Assembly: GCA_027576995.1 (NCBI GenBank)
Contig: JANBQC010000003.1
Coordinates: 62,001-126,000, forward strand
Direction of reading: 5' to 3'
DNA from: Dimargaris cristalligena
Taxonomy: Eukaryota > Kickxellomycota > Dimargaritomycetes > Dimargaritales > Dimargaritaceae
Length of the DNA: 64,000 nt
This document shows positions 10,471 through 18,963 of this stretch, piece after piece (the stretch's first letter is position 1; every line of letters starts with the position of its first letter). The translations under genes were made by a program, and so were the position numbers. The notes beneath the pieces were generated by a model that worked only from the letters and a program-made list of their open reading frames with translations, was not told where the DNA came from and did no database searches.

Positions 10471-12909
10471 TTAGACCACAAAAGCACGGACATCCTTATC
10501 CAATTCGAAGCCACCATCCTTCAGGTCCATTTTCTCTTCGACGTCCCACCGTCCCAGACCCAGGGTAGAGCTGGGCCGGGACACCGTGGAACTCCGACGG
10601 AGTTGGGTAAAAAAGTACGATTCGTCACCGCCGAACTGGGTCCGGGCGGTCGAGGGCGTTAATGTAGTGGATGGGGTCCGACTTCCGCTACTGCCATCAC
10701 CACCACCACCACCGCTGTTCTGGTGGGCCGGCTCGGCGATAAGGTCGTCGAGTTGCAAGCGGGCAATTTTATCTAGGGGACTGATAAAGGCATCACCGTC
10801 GGTCTGAGCGACCTGGATTAAGCGGGACGATACTCGTCGGCGCTGCTGGTCGAAATCGACCGAGTTCGACCCGATGGTGTGGTAACTCCGCATGCGCGGG
10901 TTGGGACTGTTGGGGGTGGAATCGTTGTCGCTGGATGACATGGGCTGGAAATTGGCGAATAGGGTGTTGAGGCGCGGGGGCGCGGGCGGGGTGATGGGAC
11001 GGGCGATGGGCACGTCAAGGTGGAGGTGATGGTCATCGGGGTGGGGGCTCGATGGGGATAGAGTCGGGGACACTAGCGTAGGGTAGGGGATGCCGTCGGG
11101 CGATACGAGGGAAAGGGGTCGGTCGCTGTCAAAGGACCGGCCAATCAGTATAGCGGGCGGGGAGGGGATATAGCGAATAGGCGCAATCGGCGAAGGTATA
11201 TTAGAGGCGATGGAGTCCCGTCGGTGCCTGGAAGCGGCGGACGGGTGGGGTAGCCATTGGTCGACGGAGGATTCCACCGGAGTCCGGGGTTGGGACCCGC
11301 CCGGGAGAACTTGGGGGTGCATGGGGGAGTCTAGTAGATAGTCGCTATTCGTGCTGTATAGCCGCGGACGATGGGTGGTGGAGGCGGCGGGGGGAGGAGG
11401 TGCGACTCCTGACACGCTGCCGGGACCAACCAGGGCAGCATAGGCCGAGCCCCGGGGGTCGTCCAGTTGGTTGGGGGCGAGCGACAGTCGTTGGTCGTAG
11501 GTTAGGTCACCGTAGGACCGCAGGTGGCCACTATCGGCATCCGAGTCGCTGCTGTCTTTGCTGGATCCCCGGGAGTGAGAGGGTAGAACAGACAGCTGAG
11601 TACCTCCGTCGTCCTTGTCCGGTCCCCGGTCGGAGCAGGTTTTGGCATCACCGGAAGCCACCCCGTCGTCATCGGTGGGCCCCTGCTTGCCCTTGCGGCG
11701 GCGCCAATTGCGGACGCCCACAGCGGCGATAATGCCCATGGCCAGGATGGCGAACACCCCGCTGACGATGGAGGCTATCAGGACGGTGGTGGTATTGGAC
11801 CCACTCTCCGAACTGCCACCATTACCCGATATGCTCACCACATTCCAGGACCAGGCCTGGGTGTCTAGGACGTACATGTTGGTATCTCCCCCCGTGCCCA
11901 CCCCGCCGTAGACGTACATTTTATCGTCCTGAAGTAGAGCCGAATGGCCGAAGCGGGCGGAGGGACCTTTCGTCTTGTCGGTAATGGGGGCCTGGGACCA
12001 CTTGTAGGTGGCTCTGCCGTTACTCGACGTGCCGGTAAGAATCCAGACGGTGCTATCGGTGGGCTTGGTACTCGTATAGGCGTCCGTGCCACCAAAGACA
12101 ATCATCTGGTTGGACAAGCAAGCGGCGGAATGGAAGGCACGGGGGCTGGGGCCGGAACTGGCGTTGTCGATGGTCGGGTTGACATCCCAGGTCTGGGCAG
12201 TCAGACTGTAGGTGCGCACATTGGCAAAAGAGAGGGCATCCTGGCTGGCGCCACCGAATACTATTATAGAGTCGGTTTCGGACAAATAGCAGGCGGAATG
12301 GAACATCAACCCGTTCCCGTTGGCCTTGGAGGTCCAGGCGAGGGAGGAGGTGTCCAGCACCGATAAGTCGGTGGAAATGGAAGACGTGTCTGGATTGCCG
12401 GAGGCGTCGACGGGGCGGCCCCCGAAAAAGAACATACTACCGCTGGGGGCGGGACTAAACGAAGGGCCCTGCCGGGACGTAGGAGCGGGGCCACTCTGGG
12501 CGGGATTGGACCAGGTCCAGTGGCTGGTATCGAGCACCTGCAAATGACTGGATTCGTTATCGGCCAACACGGGGGTATAGACAAACACCTGGGAGCGATC
12601 GTCGTTTGGAGCGCAGGGGTGGAGTTTCTGGGGCACGTCAAGGCCGCCTTCGATGGACGGTTGGAACCAGTTGCTATGCTCCAGGTCGAACAGGAATAAC
12701 TCACTGGACGCTGGGCTGTCGAGCGGAGTGGAGGCCTTGGAGTCGCTGATGCCGCCGTGGATCATAATGTAGCGGTTGGCTGACGAGCCGGCCACTGCGG
12801 CGCAATGAAAACCCCGCCACGGGGGGCTAATGGGGTTGCCGAGCGAACTGGCGGCCTCGAGGGCCGGGAAAAAAAGGGCCAGGAGGCCCAGGATAAGGAT
12901 TAGGCGCAT
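10471..12909 (-). CDS. Type I membrane protein with ectodomain Kelch propeller
   Basis: The reading frame is open upstream, but I chose the ATG at 12909 because it begins a clear signal peptide (MRLILILGLLALFFPALEA), giving 812 residues. Residues of about 30-360 carry repeated Kelch blades, each with a hydrophobic strand ending in a double glycine: IMIHGG, MFFFGG, SIIVFGG, QMIVFGG, KMYVYGG, preceded by HSA and followed by a W-containing strand. One membrane segment follows at about 373-397 (VLIASIVSGVFAILAMGIIAAVGV), then a basic stop-transfer WRRRKGK. The remaining 400 residues are predicted disordered cytoplasmic tail, rich in Ser-Pro and Pro with acidic patches. The topology suggests a surface or secretory-pathway sensor or adhesion protein. 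I do not recognise a named orthologue. It is divergent from the FCP1-like gene. Confidence 0.85.
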   Translation of the reverse strand: MRLILILGLLALFFPALEAASSLGNPISPPWRGFHCAAVAGSSANRYIMIHGGISDSKASTPLDSPASSELFLFDLEHSNWFQPSIEGGLDVPQKLHPCAPNDDRSQVFVYTPVLADNESSHLQVLDTSHWTWSNPAQSGPAPTSRQGPSFSPAPSGSMFFFGGRPVDASGNPDTSSISTDLSVLDTSSLAWTSKANGNGLMFHSACYLSETDSIIVFGGASQDALSFANVRTYSLTAQTWDVNPTIDNASSGPSPRAFHSAACLSNQMIVFGGTDAYTSTKPTDSTVWILTGTSSNGRATYKWSQAPITDKTKGPSARFGHSALLQDDKMYVYGGVGTGGDTNMYVLDTQAWSWNVVSISGNGGSSESGSNTTTVLIASIVSGVFAILAMGIIAAVGVRNWRRRKGKQGPTDDDGVASGDAKTCSDRGPDKDDGGTQLSVLPSHSRGSSKDSSDSDADSGHLRSYGDLTYDQRLSLAPNQLDDPRGSAYAALVGPGSVSGVAPPPPAASTTHRPRLYSTNSDYLLDSPMHPQVLPGGSQPRTPVESSVDQWLPHPSAASRHRRDSIASNIPSPIAPIRYIPSPPAILIGRSFDSDRPLSLVSPDGIPYPTLVSPTLSPSSPHPDDHHLHLDVPIARPITPPAPPRLNTLFANFQPMSSSDNDSTPNSPNPRMRSYHTIGSNSVDFDQQRRRVSSRLIQVAQTDGDAFISPLDKIARLQLDDLIAEPAHQNSGGGGGDGSSGSRTPSTTLTPSTARTQFGGDESYFFTQLRRSSTVSRPSSTLGLGRWDVEEKMDLKDGGFELDKDVRAFVV

Positions 12910-12924
12910 GTATAGGAATATATA

Positions 12925-12938
12925 TGTGTGTGTGTGTG
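12925..12938. repeat. (TG)n microsatellite in the Kelch gene leader
   Basis: Seven TG units lie directly upstream of the chosen Kelch start codon. The pyrimidine-purine alternation continues from a short TATATA run. Confidence 0.8.
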
Positions 12939-13758
12939 AAAAGCTAAAGTAAATAAGGAGACAAAGAGGCGCACTAACAGAAAGGTTAACTAAAGCTATT
13001 AGGTATATTATAATTAAGAGAACAGGAGCATAAGCGGAGCTAATTGTACAGGGTAAGAAGGTGAAGGAAGGAAGCTCTGCATGGCCTAAATGCAGAAAGA
13101 GGAAAGGAGAAAGATGGGTGAGTGCCTCAGTAAATACCACTTAACGACAACAGAAAGCCCCGAGGGGTGGCGGCGTCTGGGTACACGCATGATAGTCGAT
13201 GGGGAGGGGATGGACTATATGGTACAACCCGAAGACAATACTCGCACTAACTAACTGTACACTCCACCGCAATTGCTAGTAATTTCGCCATCACTGTGAT
13301 TGCCGCATTTTATAGCGGGCAGATTAGCACTCGCACGTTGGCCGTTGGTCCATCTAAATAAATAGCGGCCTTCCAATATCTGTTGGAAACAACCAGACCC
13401 AAGTGTCTTTTGACAATAAGCAAGCCAATTTTGCGTGCATTGTTTGGAAAAAGGAGGGGCACACCGTCAGCCCGCAAAGGCAGAGAGGTTCCTTGGAGCC
13501 AAAGGGAAGAGAGGAATGCTTTCACAGATCAGCGCACTTATTTATAGCTGACCCCCCTCTCCCCCTGGCGTAACGACAATGGTCAAATGACCCAGCGCCT
13601 AAATTTAGATATAATTGATCGACCCGACCACTACAAATCGACCTCCGACCTCCGCCGCACCCCCGGGCAAGTATAATATACCTCTCGCATCATTGGCATT
13701 AGACCAGCATCACGGTTGGTCAGCCCATATTCTTGGATACAACCCCCCCCCCCGAAAC
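12939..13758. other. Divergent promoter region, Kelch gene and FCP1-like gene
   Basis: About 850 bp separate the two start codons. The upstream open frame of the FCP1-like gene extends to 13615 but has no ATG before 13759. A C10 tract lies at 13743-13752 just before that ATG. No other feature was recognised. Confidence 0.5.
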
Positions 13759-14649
13759 ATGCCTAAAAAAGGTTCCTCCACATACGCCCGGGCGTCCTAC
13801 GATTCTCAGCCACTAGTGGAATCGCTCACTGACCAACTCCGGGCGGTCCATAGCGAGTACCGTACTCTGAATTGGGAGCACCTGCAACCCGTTCAGCTTA
13901 CCGAAGCCCAGACCTACGGCTCTCTGCGCAAGCCCTTACTGGTGGTATTGAATCTTTCCGATACCCTCTATCTAGCGGGCAAAGGGCCCGTTGCGGCAGC
14001 CTTTCGATTCCGCCGCTACACCCGGAATCTGTTGGAATTGATCCTTAAAAATTGCTATCTGATGGTCTGGAATTCGGAATCCCAGGCCAATACGGATTTC
14101 GTCGTCCATCACCTGCTGGGTTCCACCAAGACCCTGCTCACTACGGTCTGGAGCGAGGATAATTATCCGGCGAGCGCCCGTCCGGTCAAACTGGGAACCT
14201 ACAAACCGCGGCCCAAGATTCTATCGGAAATCTGGCGCAGCTTGGCCCCAGTCGAGATTCCCTCTACCGACAACGGCGGCGGCGGTTCAGCGGAACTCGC
14301 TCCAGTTGAACCCAACGGCCACCCGCCGGCCGACTACACCAGGGCCGACACCCTATTTGAACATCCGTTCCAGCGGGCCTACGACGGCCAGGGCCACGAA
14401 ATCCGGTGGGGACCCCATAATACGGTGCTCATCGATTCGGGTGAGCCCCAGCAGTTCCGCCACTTGAGCAATTGTCTGCTCACCCGCCGGTTAAGCCAGC
14501 TGCCCTCCGCCACCGAGGACCACGAGCTCCTATTTCTGACCTCCTACCTGGGCCACCTCCTGGGTCACATGGACAGAGTAGCCCAGCAGCCCGACGGGGT
14601 CAAGCGATACCTCGCGGAGAACCCCTGGCGCGCGTTTTTCAAGGCCTAG
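13759..14649 (+). CDS. FCP1/NLI-type phosphatase-like protein, probably inactive
   Basis: The first in-frame ATG (13759) gives 296 residues. The fold signature of FCP1/SCP CTD-type phosphatases (HAD superfamily) is visible. A hydrophobic strand carries the motif I position (VVLNLSDTLY, residues 62-71), FRFRRYTRNLLELILKNCYLMVWNSES matches the RPGL...EL...YEIVVWTS region, and NTVLIDSGEP (D226) occupies the motif III position. Canonical motif I is DxDx(T/V), in which the first Asp is the phosphorylated nucleophile and the second the acid/base. Here these positions are Asn65 and Ser67, so phosphatase activity by the usual mechanism is unlikely. A Gly- and Pro-rich insert near residues 170-195 interrupts the domain. 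A binding or scaffold role is inference. Single exon. Confidence 0.75.
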   Translation: MPKKGSSTYARASYDSQPLVESLTDQLRAVHSEYRTLNWEHLQPVQLTEAQTYGSLRKPLLVVLNLSDTLYLAGKGPVAAAFRFRRYTRNLLELILKNCYLMVWNSESQANTDFVVHHLLGSTKTLLTTVWSEDNYPASARPVKLGTYKPRPKILSEIWRSLAPVEIPSTDNGGGGSAELAPVEPNGHPPADYTRADTLFEHPFQRAYDGQGHEIRWGPHNTVLIDSGEPQQFRHLSNCLLTRRLSQLPSATEDHELLFLTSYLGHLLGHMDRVAQQPDGVKRYLAENPWRAFFKA

Positions 14650-15286
14650 TCCTCATTGCAGTCGCGCTCGTTATGATTACAGGACCGACCTACCGCACGT
14701 AGCTCTCATAGCAGCCAATCACTGCCTGTCGAATCCATCGTCATTCGGACATTGGATGACAGAATGGTGCAGATTCACTCGCCTAGAATTGCAGCCCTCC
14801 CCTCACTTTCTTAGTAGTACCCACCATGCGCCATTCAATTCCGGGTGCCTTGACCTAGGTTCGCCTTGCATTCAAATAAATCACCCCCTATTGAAGTCAT
14901 AGTTGAAACGCGTTTTCCGGGCTGGCCCCCGCGCTCTCCTTCAGCAGTGTATAAATAATGGACGACTGGATTTAGCTGTGTATGTTGGCAGATTGAGGAG
15001 CTTCAATACGGCGGATTTATACGTTAGACATAGTAGAAATATAATAGGAAGGACGTAGAAAAGGGGGGTGGCTAATAAATCATAAGGGACGAGAATGATG
15101 GTACTGATAGAAAGACCTAGTGGAATAAAATAAAACAAGTGAACATTGCATTGAAATATCGTATAACATAATTAGTATTACAGGTGAGGGTGGTGGGGGA
15201 TAACAGCAGGACGCAGGCTAGTCGGTTGGTGGCGCTTGGGCGTGACCCGGTCTAGCAGGGATATGTGAGAACTGAGCCGAAGTGGC
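14650..15286. other. Intergenic, convergent 3' ends
   Basis: The region lies between the stop codons of the FCP1-like gene (+) and ERF4 (-). An AATAAA at 14875-14880 is a possible polyadenylation signal for the former. No gene was found. Confidence 0.5.
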
Positions 15287-16220
15287 CTAGGATCGACCTT
15301 CAAGGGATAAGGGTACGACTTCTAGGAAGAGAAATGCCGTTTTGCGAGGATCCGTAACGCGGTAGCCATTGGGAATAAACAATGATTCGTTTTGCTCGTT
15401 GATGAAGCGGAATACTTTTTTCATGGCCTAAGAGTGGGGGCAGGAGTGTTTAGGAAGGGTTAGGTTCGGTTAGTAGACTGATAATATATATATATATATA
15501 ACGAGGATCTGCTCCATCGTCGCCGTTAGTTAACGAGATCCTGAGGGTTCACCTAGCCAGGCAAGGTTGCCATAGGTAGCGGTACGGGATATCCCATTCA
15601 AAGTTCAGGAATAGCTAAATATAAAAAACATGTGACCTGGGAATGGCCTGGCTATAGCTGGAGGGGGGACTTACTCGGTCATAGTAGGTCGGAATAATCA
15701 GCGAGGACAGATTCAGGGTCAAAAAGGCCAAGATATGGTCAATGGCATGTCGGCGTAGCGGTGCCTCAGCCTCGGCCAGCAGACTATTTAACCGGCGGAT
15801 ATACTGACGAAATTCCTGAATGTCAATCGAGCCCTCGAACGGCGCGGGGTACTCCAGGGCGAACTGCTTTATCTCCCCGTGGGAGTAGTCCCTTGGAATG
15901 CGAATAGCCCGAACGGGAGAGGGTGGGGGCGGGTGAGCAATATTCCCTTCACCCATGGCGGCTAGACCAGCTGGCTGCTGGTGGTGGTGGTGGTTGTGGG
16001 GGTCGGTACCGGCCATGGTACTGGCACTAGGGATCGTAATGGACGTGGAGAAGTCCAGGGGGAGGGTGGAGGACTCGTTTGGAGCCCCTAGGGTTGTGGC
16101 AGTGGTGTAGGCTTGGGAATTCGGGTAGAGAGGTGGTCGGTAATTGGGACCCCCGAATTCACCAGGCTGAAAAGCGACCAGCGGGGGTCGAGTCCGGGCG
16201 TCTTGCATGGTGGAGGCCAT
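15287..16220 (-). CDS. ERF4: Erf4/Golgin-A7 family palmitoyltransferase subunit
   Basis: Two exons on the minus strand (16220-15675 and 15427-15287, phase 0) give 228 residues. The N-terminal half is disordered, with a His-rich run (NHHHHQQ). The conserved domain begins with IRIPRDYSHGEIKQF, a hallmark of the Golgin-A7/ERF4 family, and runs through FEGSIDIQEFRQYIRRLN, LLAEAE and a hydrophobic helix (HILAFLTLNLSSLI). The second exon completes the domain with FINEQNESLFIPNGYRVTDPRKTAFLFLE, which aligns with the family C-terminus (EQN..LF.P.G....DPR.....FLE). Erf4 forms the complex with the DHHC enzyme Erf2 that palmitoylates Ras at the endoplasmic reticulum or Golgi. The frame is open to an upstream ATG at 16310; I prefer 16220 because the extra 30 residues look like translated leader. 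A (TA)n run at 15484-15500 lies downstream of the exon junction, within the intron. Confidence 0.88.
15484..15500. repeat. (TA)n microsatellite in ERF4 intron
   Basis: A short alternating AT run inside the ERF4 intron. Similar runs occur at 4327-4344, 19245-19260 and 20704-20721, all non-coding. Confidence 0.8.
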
Positions 16221-17031
16221 TCCGACGACGGAAACGAACAGGGAGGTGTGAAGTGAGTAGAGGGAGGAAGAACTAGGCTGCAAAGAAGCCAGACAGATGA
16301 GAGGGGGCAATTCAAGAAAAGGGAAATGGATCGGGTTAAAAGTACCAAGCGAGTAGTGGTGTAAGCCTGGTCAGGCGGCCAGAGTATGGTAAAGTGCGGG
16401 GTAGCAGCGTGGTGTGTATATGCACCACACCGGCTAAAGAAGGAAGTAGTAGATACTGCATACAATAGGCCACTGCACTCAGCAGGCACAGTGAGGGACA
16501 AGAGGCGTCACGAAGACTGAGAGAGACGGCAGTACTTCCAGCCAACCAGGTCCGGAATAGCACACTGCTTCCTTATTGATATTTACGAATATCCAAAGGG
16601 CACGGACCCTATACTATACTACCCTGCCTTTCTTATACTATTCCCCCGTCGTAGCCGCTCTTCTAAGCAACTCCATCCAATCTCATGGGGAAGAACATCA
16701 TCTACGGTTTATTATGTATTGCTATGGGGGGACAATGCAGTCAGCAGCAGTAGGCGACTCTACTGACGGGGTGGGTGGAGGTGGAAGCAAACACCCCCCT
16801 CCACCTCCACAAATATTACGTACTATTACAGAGACGGTCAGCTGAATGGGTGTGAGTCAAAGGAAACGGTTTCAAAAAGAGCCTACAGAGGCTAAGCGTT
16901 GGGAGAGCGAGAGCAAGAGTGAGAGCGAGGGTTTGCGCAGGTATCAGTAGCGTCTTATATCCAGTCCAGTCCGGGCTAGGCCAGGCCTTGAGGGGACAGC
17001 ATAGGGGTGCCCGTTTTGTAGCTCAGCCGGT
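16221..17031. other. Intergenic, ERF4 promoter and NAD kinase 3' side
   Basis: This region holds the pyrimidine-rich (minus strand) leader of ERF4. An inverted GTGGGTGGAGGTGG / CCACCTCCAC pair at 16769-16809 could form a hairpin. No gene was recognised. Confidence 0.5.
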
Positions 17032-18963
17032 CTAAGAAAAAGCCTTTTGCCGGGCCCGCTGGTTCCAGTGCAGACACCGATTCAGCGAGTTGAACCAGTC
17101 CTTGGAGGGCGTATGTCCGGGGTAACAAATGGTCGGGAAGGGGTACTTGCTGGCGCGGATCAACACATGGTCCCCTCGCCGCAATTCCGTTCGGTGGCGC
17201 CCGTCGAAACTCGCCCAGGCGGTATTCCGCGACGAAAAGGGCACCGCCAGGATGAGTTCCATGGAGTCCGGCAGTAGCATGGGCCGGAACGACAGCGTGT
17301 GGGGGCAGTTGGGGGTGATGAGAATGGCCGGGATTTCTGGGTGCACGAGGGACCCGCCCGCGGCCAGGGAATAAGCCGTCGAGCCCGTAGGCGTGGCAAT
17401 CGTTAGACCGTCGGCCTGGACCGTCGTGAGGTGGCCCCGGTCACCAAAAAGCTCCAGAACACTCATGTAAGGACTAGGCCCCCGATCCACGGTCACTTCA
17501 TTGAGCACCTCGAACCGCTCGCCGGGCTCCAACGTAAAATTCTTGTCGTCAATAAGGGCGACGTCGGGATTGCCGTCCTCGGCCCCGCTGTCCGAGTCAT
17601 CCGAGTCCACGTCGTTGCACTGGATATACGGGTCTTTGAAACAGTGTTGGAACCGCTCATCGCACACGTAGCCGTGCTTCCGGTCGGCACTCAAGTCGCT
17701 GTAGTGACGGGGGCGGGCCTGGCTAGTGGACGATTCGCCCTCCTGGTCGCCCAGGTGAAGGCGGGCCGTGGCAGCGGTAGCCGACGAAATGGGGGAGGTC
17801 GGTGGGGGCTTGGATCGGGGACCCGGTGTCGCCGGGGGATGGACCAGGGGATCCAAGGGACCAGCGGGAGGCGAGCTAGTTAGGGGAGGCGGCTCGTGGA
17901 GTTCTAGGTTGTCGCCCTCTTCGTTGGCCTTTTCGGCTAACTTGCAGCGGGCGCGGTAGACGGTACACGTGAAGCGCATCCGGAGGTTAACCCTCACCCC
18001 CGAGTTGAGGGTTTCTTCCAGCAGGGCCCGGTAGTTGGAGAATTCGTAGCAGGTTAAGAAGCCCAGCGAACCCATGTGGAAGGGGATAACGGCGGGCACG
18101 ATGGTCTGGAACAGCCACGAGGTGTAGAGCACGGTACCATCCCCGCCCAAGGTCACCACGAAATCAAAGATATTGGGCCGTTCGGCGCACAGCTCGGCGG
18201 TCCAGAACCGCAGCTTGTCAGCGCAGTGGGGGTACTTGGCCACAATGCCCTCGTAGTCAAACCGCTTGGACTGGGCGAACTTGGAGTCCACATACACAGT
18301 GAGCCCCAGTTGTTCGTGGTAGAACGGAGTGTTAATCAACCACAGTGCCAGCTCCCGGCACTTGTCGATCAAGGTCTTGTCTTGCAGCTTGGTCACAATC
18401 ATGGCCCGCTTGCACCGCTGCCACTTGACCCGGGCTCGGCCGATGCGTTTAGACAGTTCGCGGACGCTGACTGCGGTTTCAACTAGGCCGGGGGCCACTG
18501 AAGTGGCGGACCGACCGTTGGTGTCGGTGCTCACTCGGCGCATACCCAAGCCTCCGCCATTACCGTTTCCGTTGCCATTACCGTTACCATTGGTGGGGGT
18601 TGGCATTTGGCACACGAGGGGTGGGGCGGGGGACTCCGTGCGGTTAACGGGAGTGTGGGTATTGGCAAAGCGGGGGACGGGTGATGGGAGAGCAAAGTGG
18701 TTTAATTCCGGGTGAGTGCCGGTGGCCTCGACCTCGGAGGCCCTGCGGCTGGCATGGGAGCCGGGAGGGGTACATAGGACGAATTCGGAATGGGGCTGGG
18801 TAGGATCCAGGAGGGTGTGTACGGCGCAGTGAGGGTCCTCCTCGCTCTTGCCGGAGGTCGAGGTCGATCGGGGGGATATTTCGGGGGAGGAGGGTGGGTG
18901 GACCGACGAGAATTGCTGCTCCTCGTCGGTTTCGAGTTGTTCAGGGAGGGGCGGGGATCCCAT
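17032..18963 (-). CDS. ATP-NAD kinase (Utr1/Yef1/Pos5 family)
   Basis: The protein phosphorylates NAD(H) to NADP(H). From the ATG at 18963 it has 643 residues, but the frame is open to an ATG at 19122; the added 53 residues are Ser/Pro-rich, and the true start is unresolved. The catalytic core shows the diagnostic VVTLGGDGTVL (GGDG near residue 273), HMGSLGFLTCYEF, the ADGLTIATPTGSTAYSLAAGGSLVHPE block (around 515-540) and the C-terminal SFRPMLLPDSMEL and ASFDGRHR segments. Between the two halves, at about residues 340-470, sits a long Pro/Ser-rich and acidic insert (including DSDDSDSGAEDG) that is not part of the usual fold. The 200-residue N-terminus is disordered, with an NG-dipeptide repeat. 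It is closest to the cytosolic Utr1 type; a mitochondrial Pos5-type role cannot be excluded. Confidence 0.93.
   Translation of the reverse strand: MGSPPLPEQLETDEEQQFSSVHPPSSPEISPRSTSTSGKSEEDPHCAVHTLLDPTQPHSEFVLCTPPGSHASRRASEVEATGTHPELNHFALPSPVPRFANTHTPVNRTESPAPPLVCQMPTPTNGNGNGNGNGNGGGLGMRRVSTDTNGRSATSVAPGLVETAVSVRELSKRIGRARVKWQRCKRAMIVTKLQDKTLIDKCRELALWLINTPFYHEQLGLTVYVDSKFAQSKRFDYEGIVAKYPHCADKLRFWTAELCAERPNIFDFVVTLGGDGTVLYTSWLFQTIVPAVIPFHMGSLGFLTCYEFSNYRALLEETLNSGVRVNLRMRFTCTVYRARCKLAEKANEEGDNLELHEPPPLTSSPPAGPLDPLVHPPATPGPRSKPPPTSPISSATAATARLHLGDQEGESSTSQARPRHYSDLSADRKHGYVCDERFQHCFKDPYIQCNDVDSDDSDSGAEDGNPDVALIDDKNFTLEPGERFEVLNEVTVDRGPSPYMSVLELFGDRGHLTTVQADGLTIATPTGSTAYSLAAGGSLVHPEIPAILITPNCPHTLSFRPMLLPDSMELILAVPFSSRNTAWASFDGRHRTELRRGDHVLIRASKYPFPTICYPGHTPSKDWFNSLNRCLHWNQRARQKAFS
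18556..18594. repeat. Hexanucleotide repeat coding Asn-Gly in NAD kinase
   Basis: Imperfect repeats of GGTAAC/GGCAAC (minus strand) encode an alternating Asn-Gly run in the disordered N-terminal region of the NAD kinase. Confidence 0.75.

Noticed and set aside
17014..17040. TAGCTCAGCCGGT, resembling a tRNA A box
   Set aside because: It overlaps the end of the NAD kinase coding region, and no B box follows at tRNA distance.
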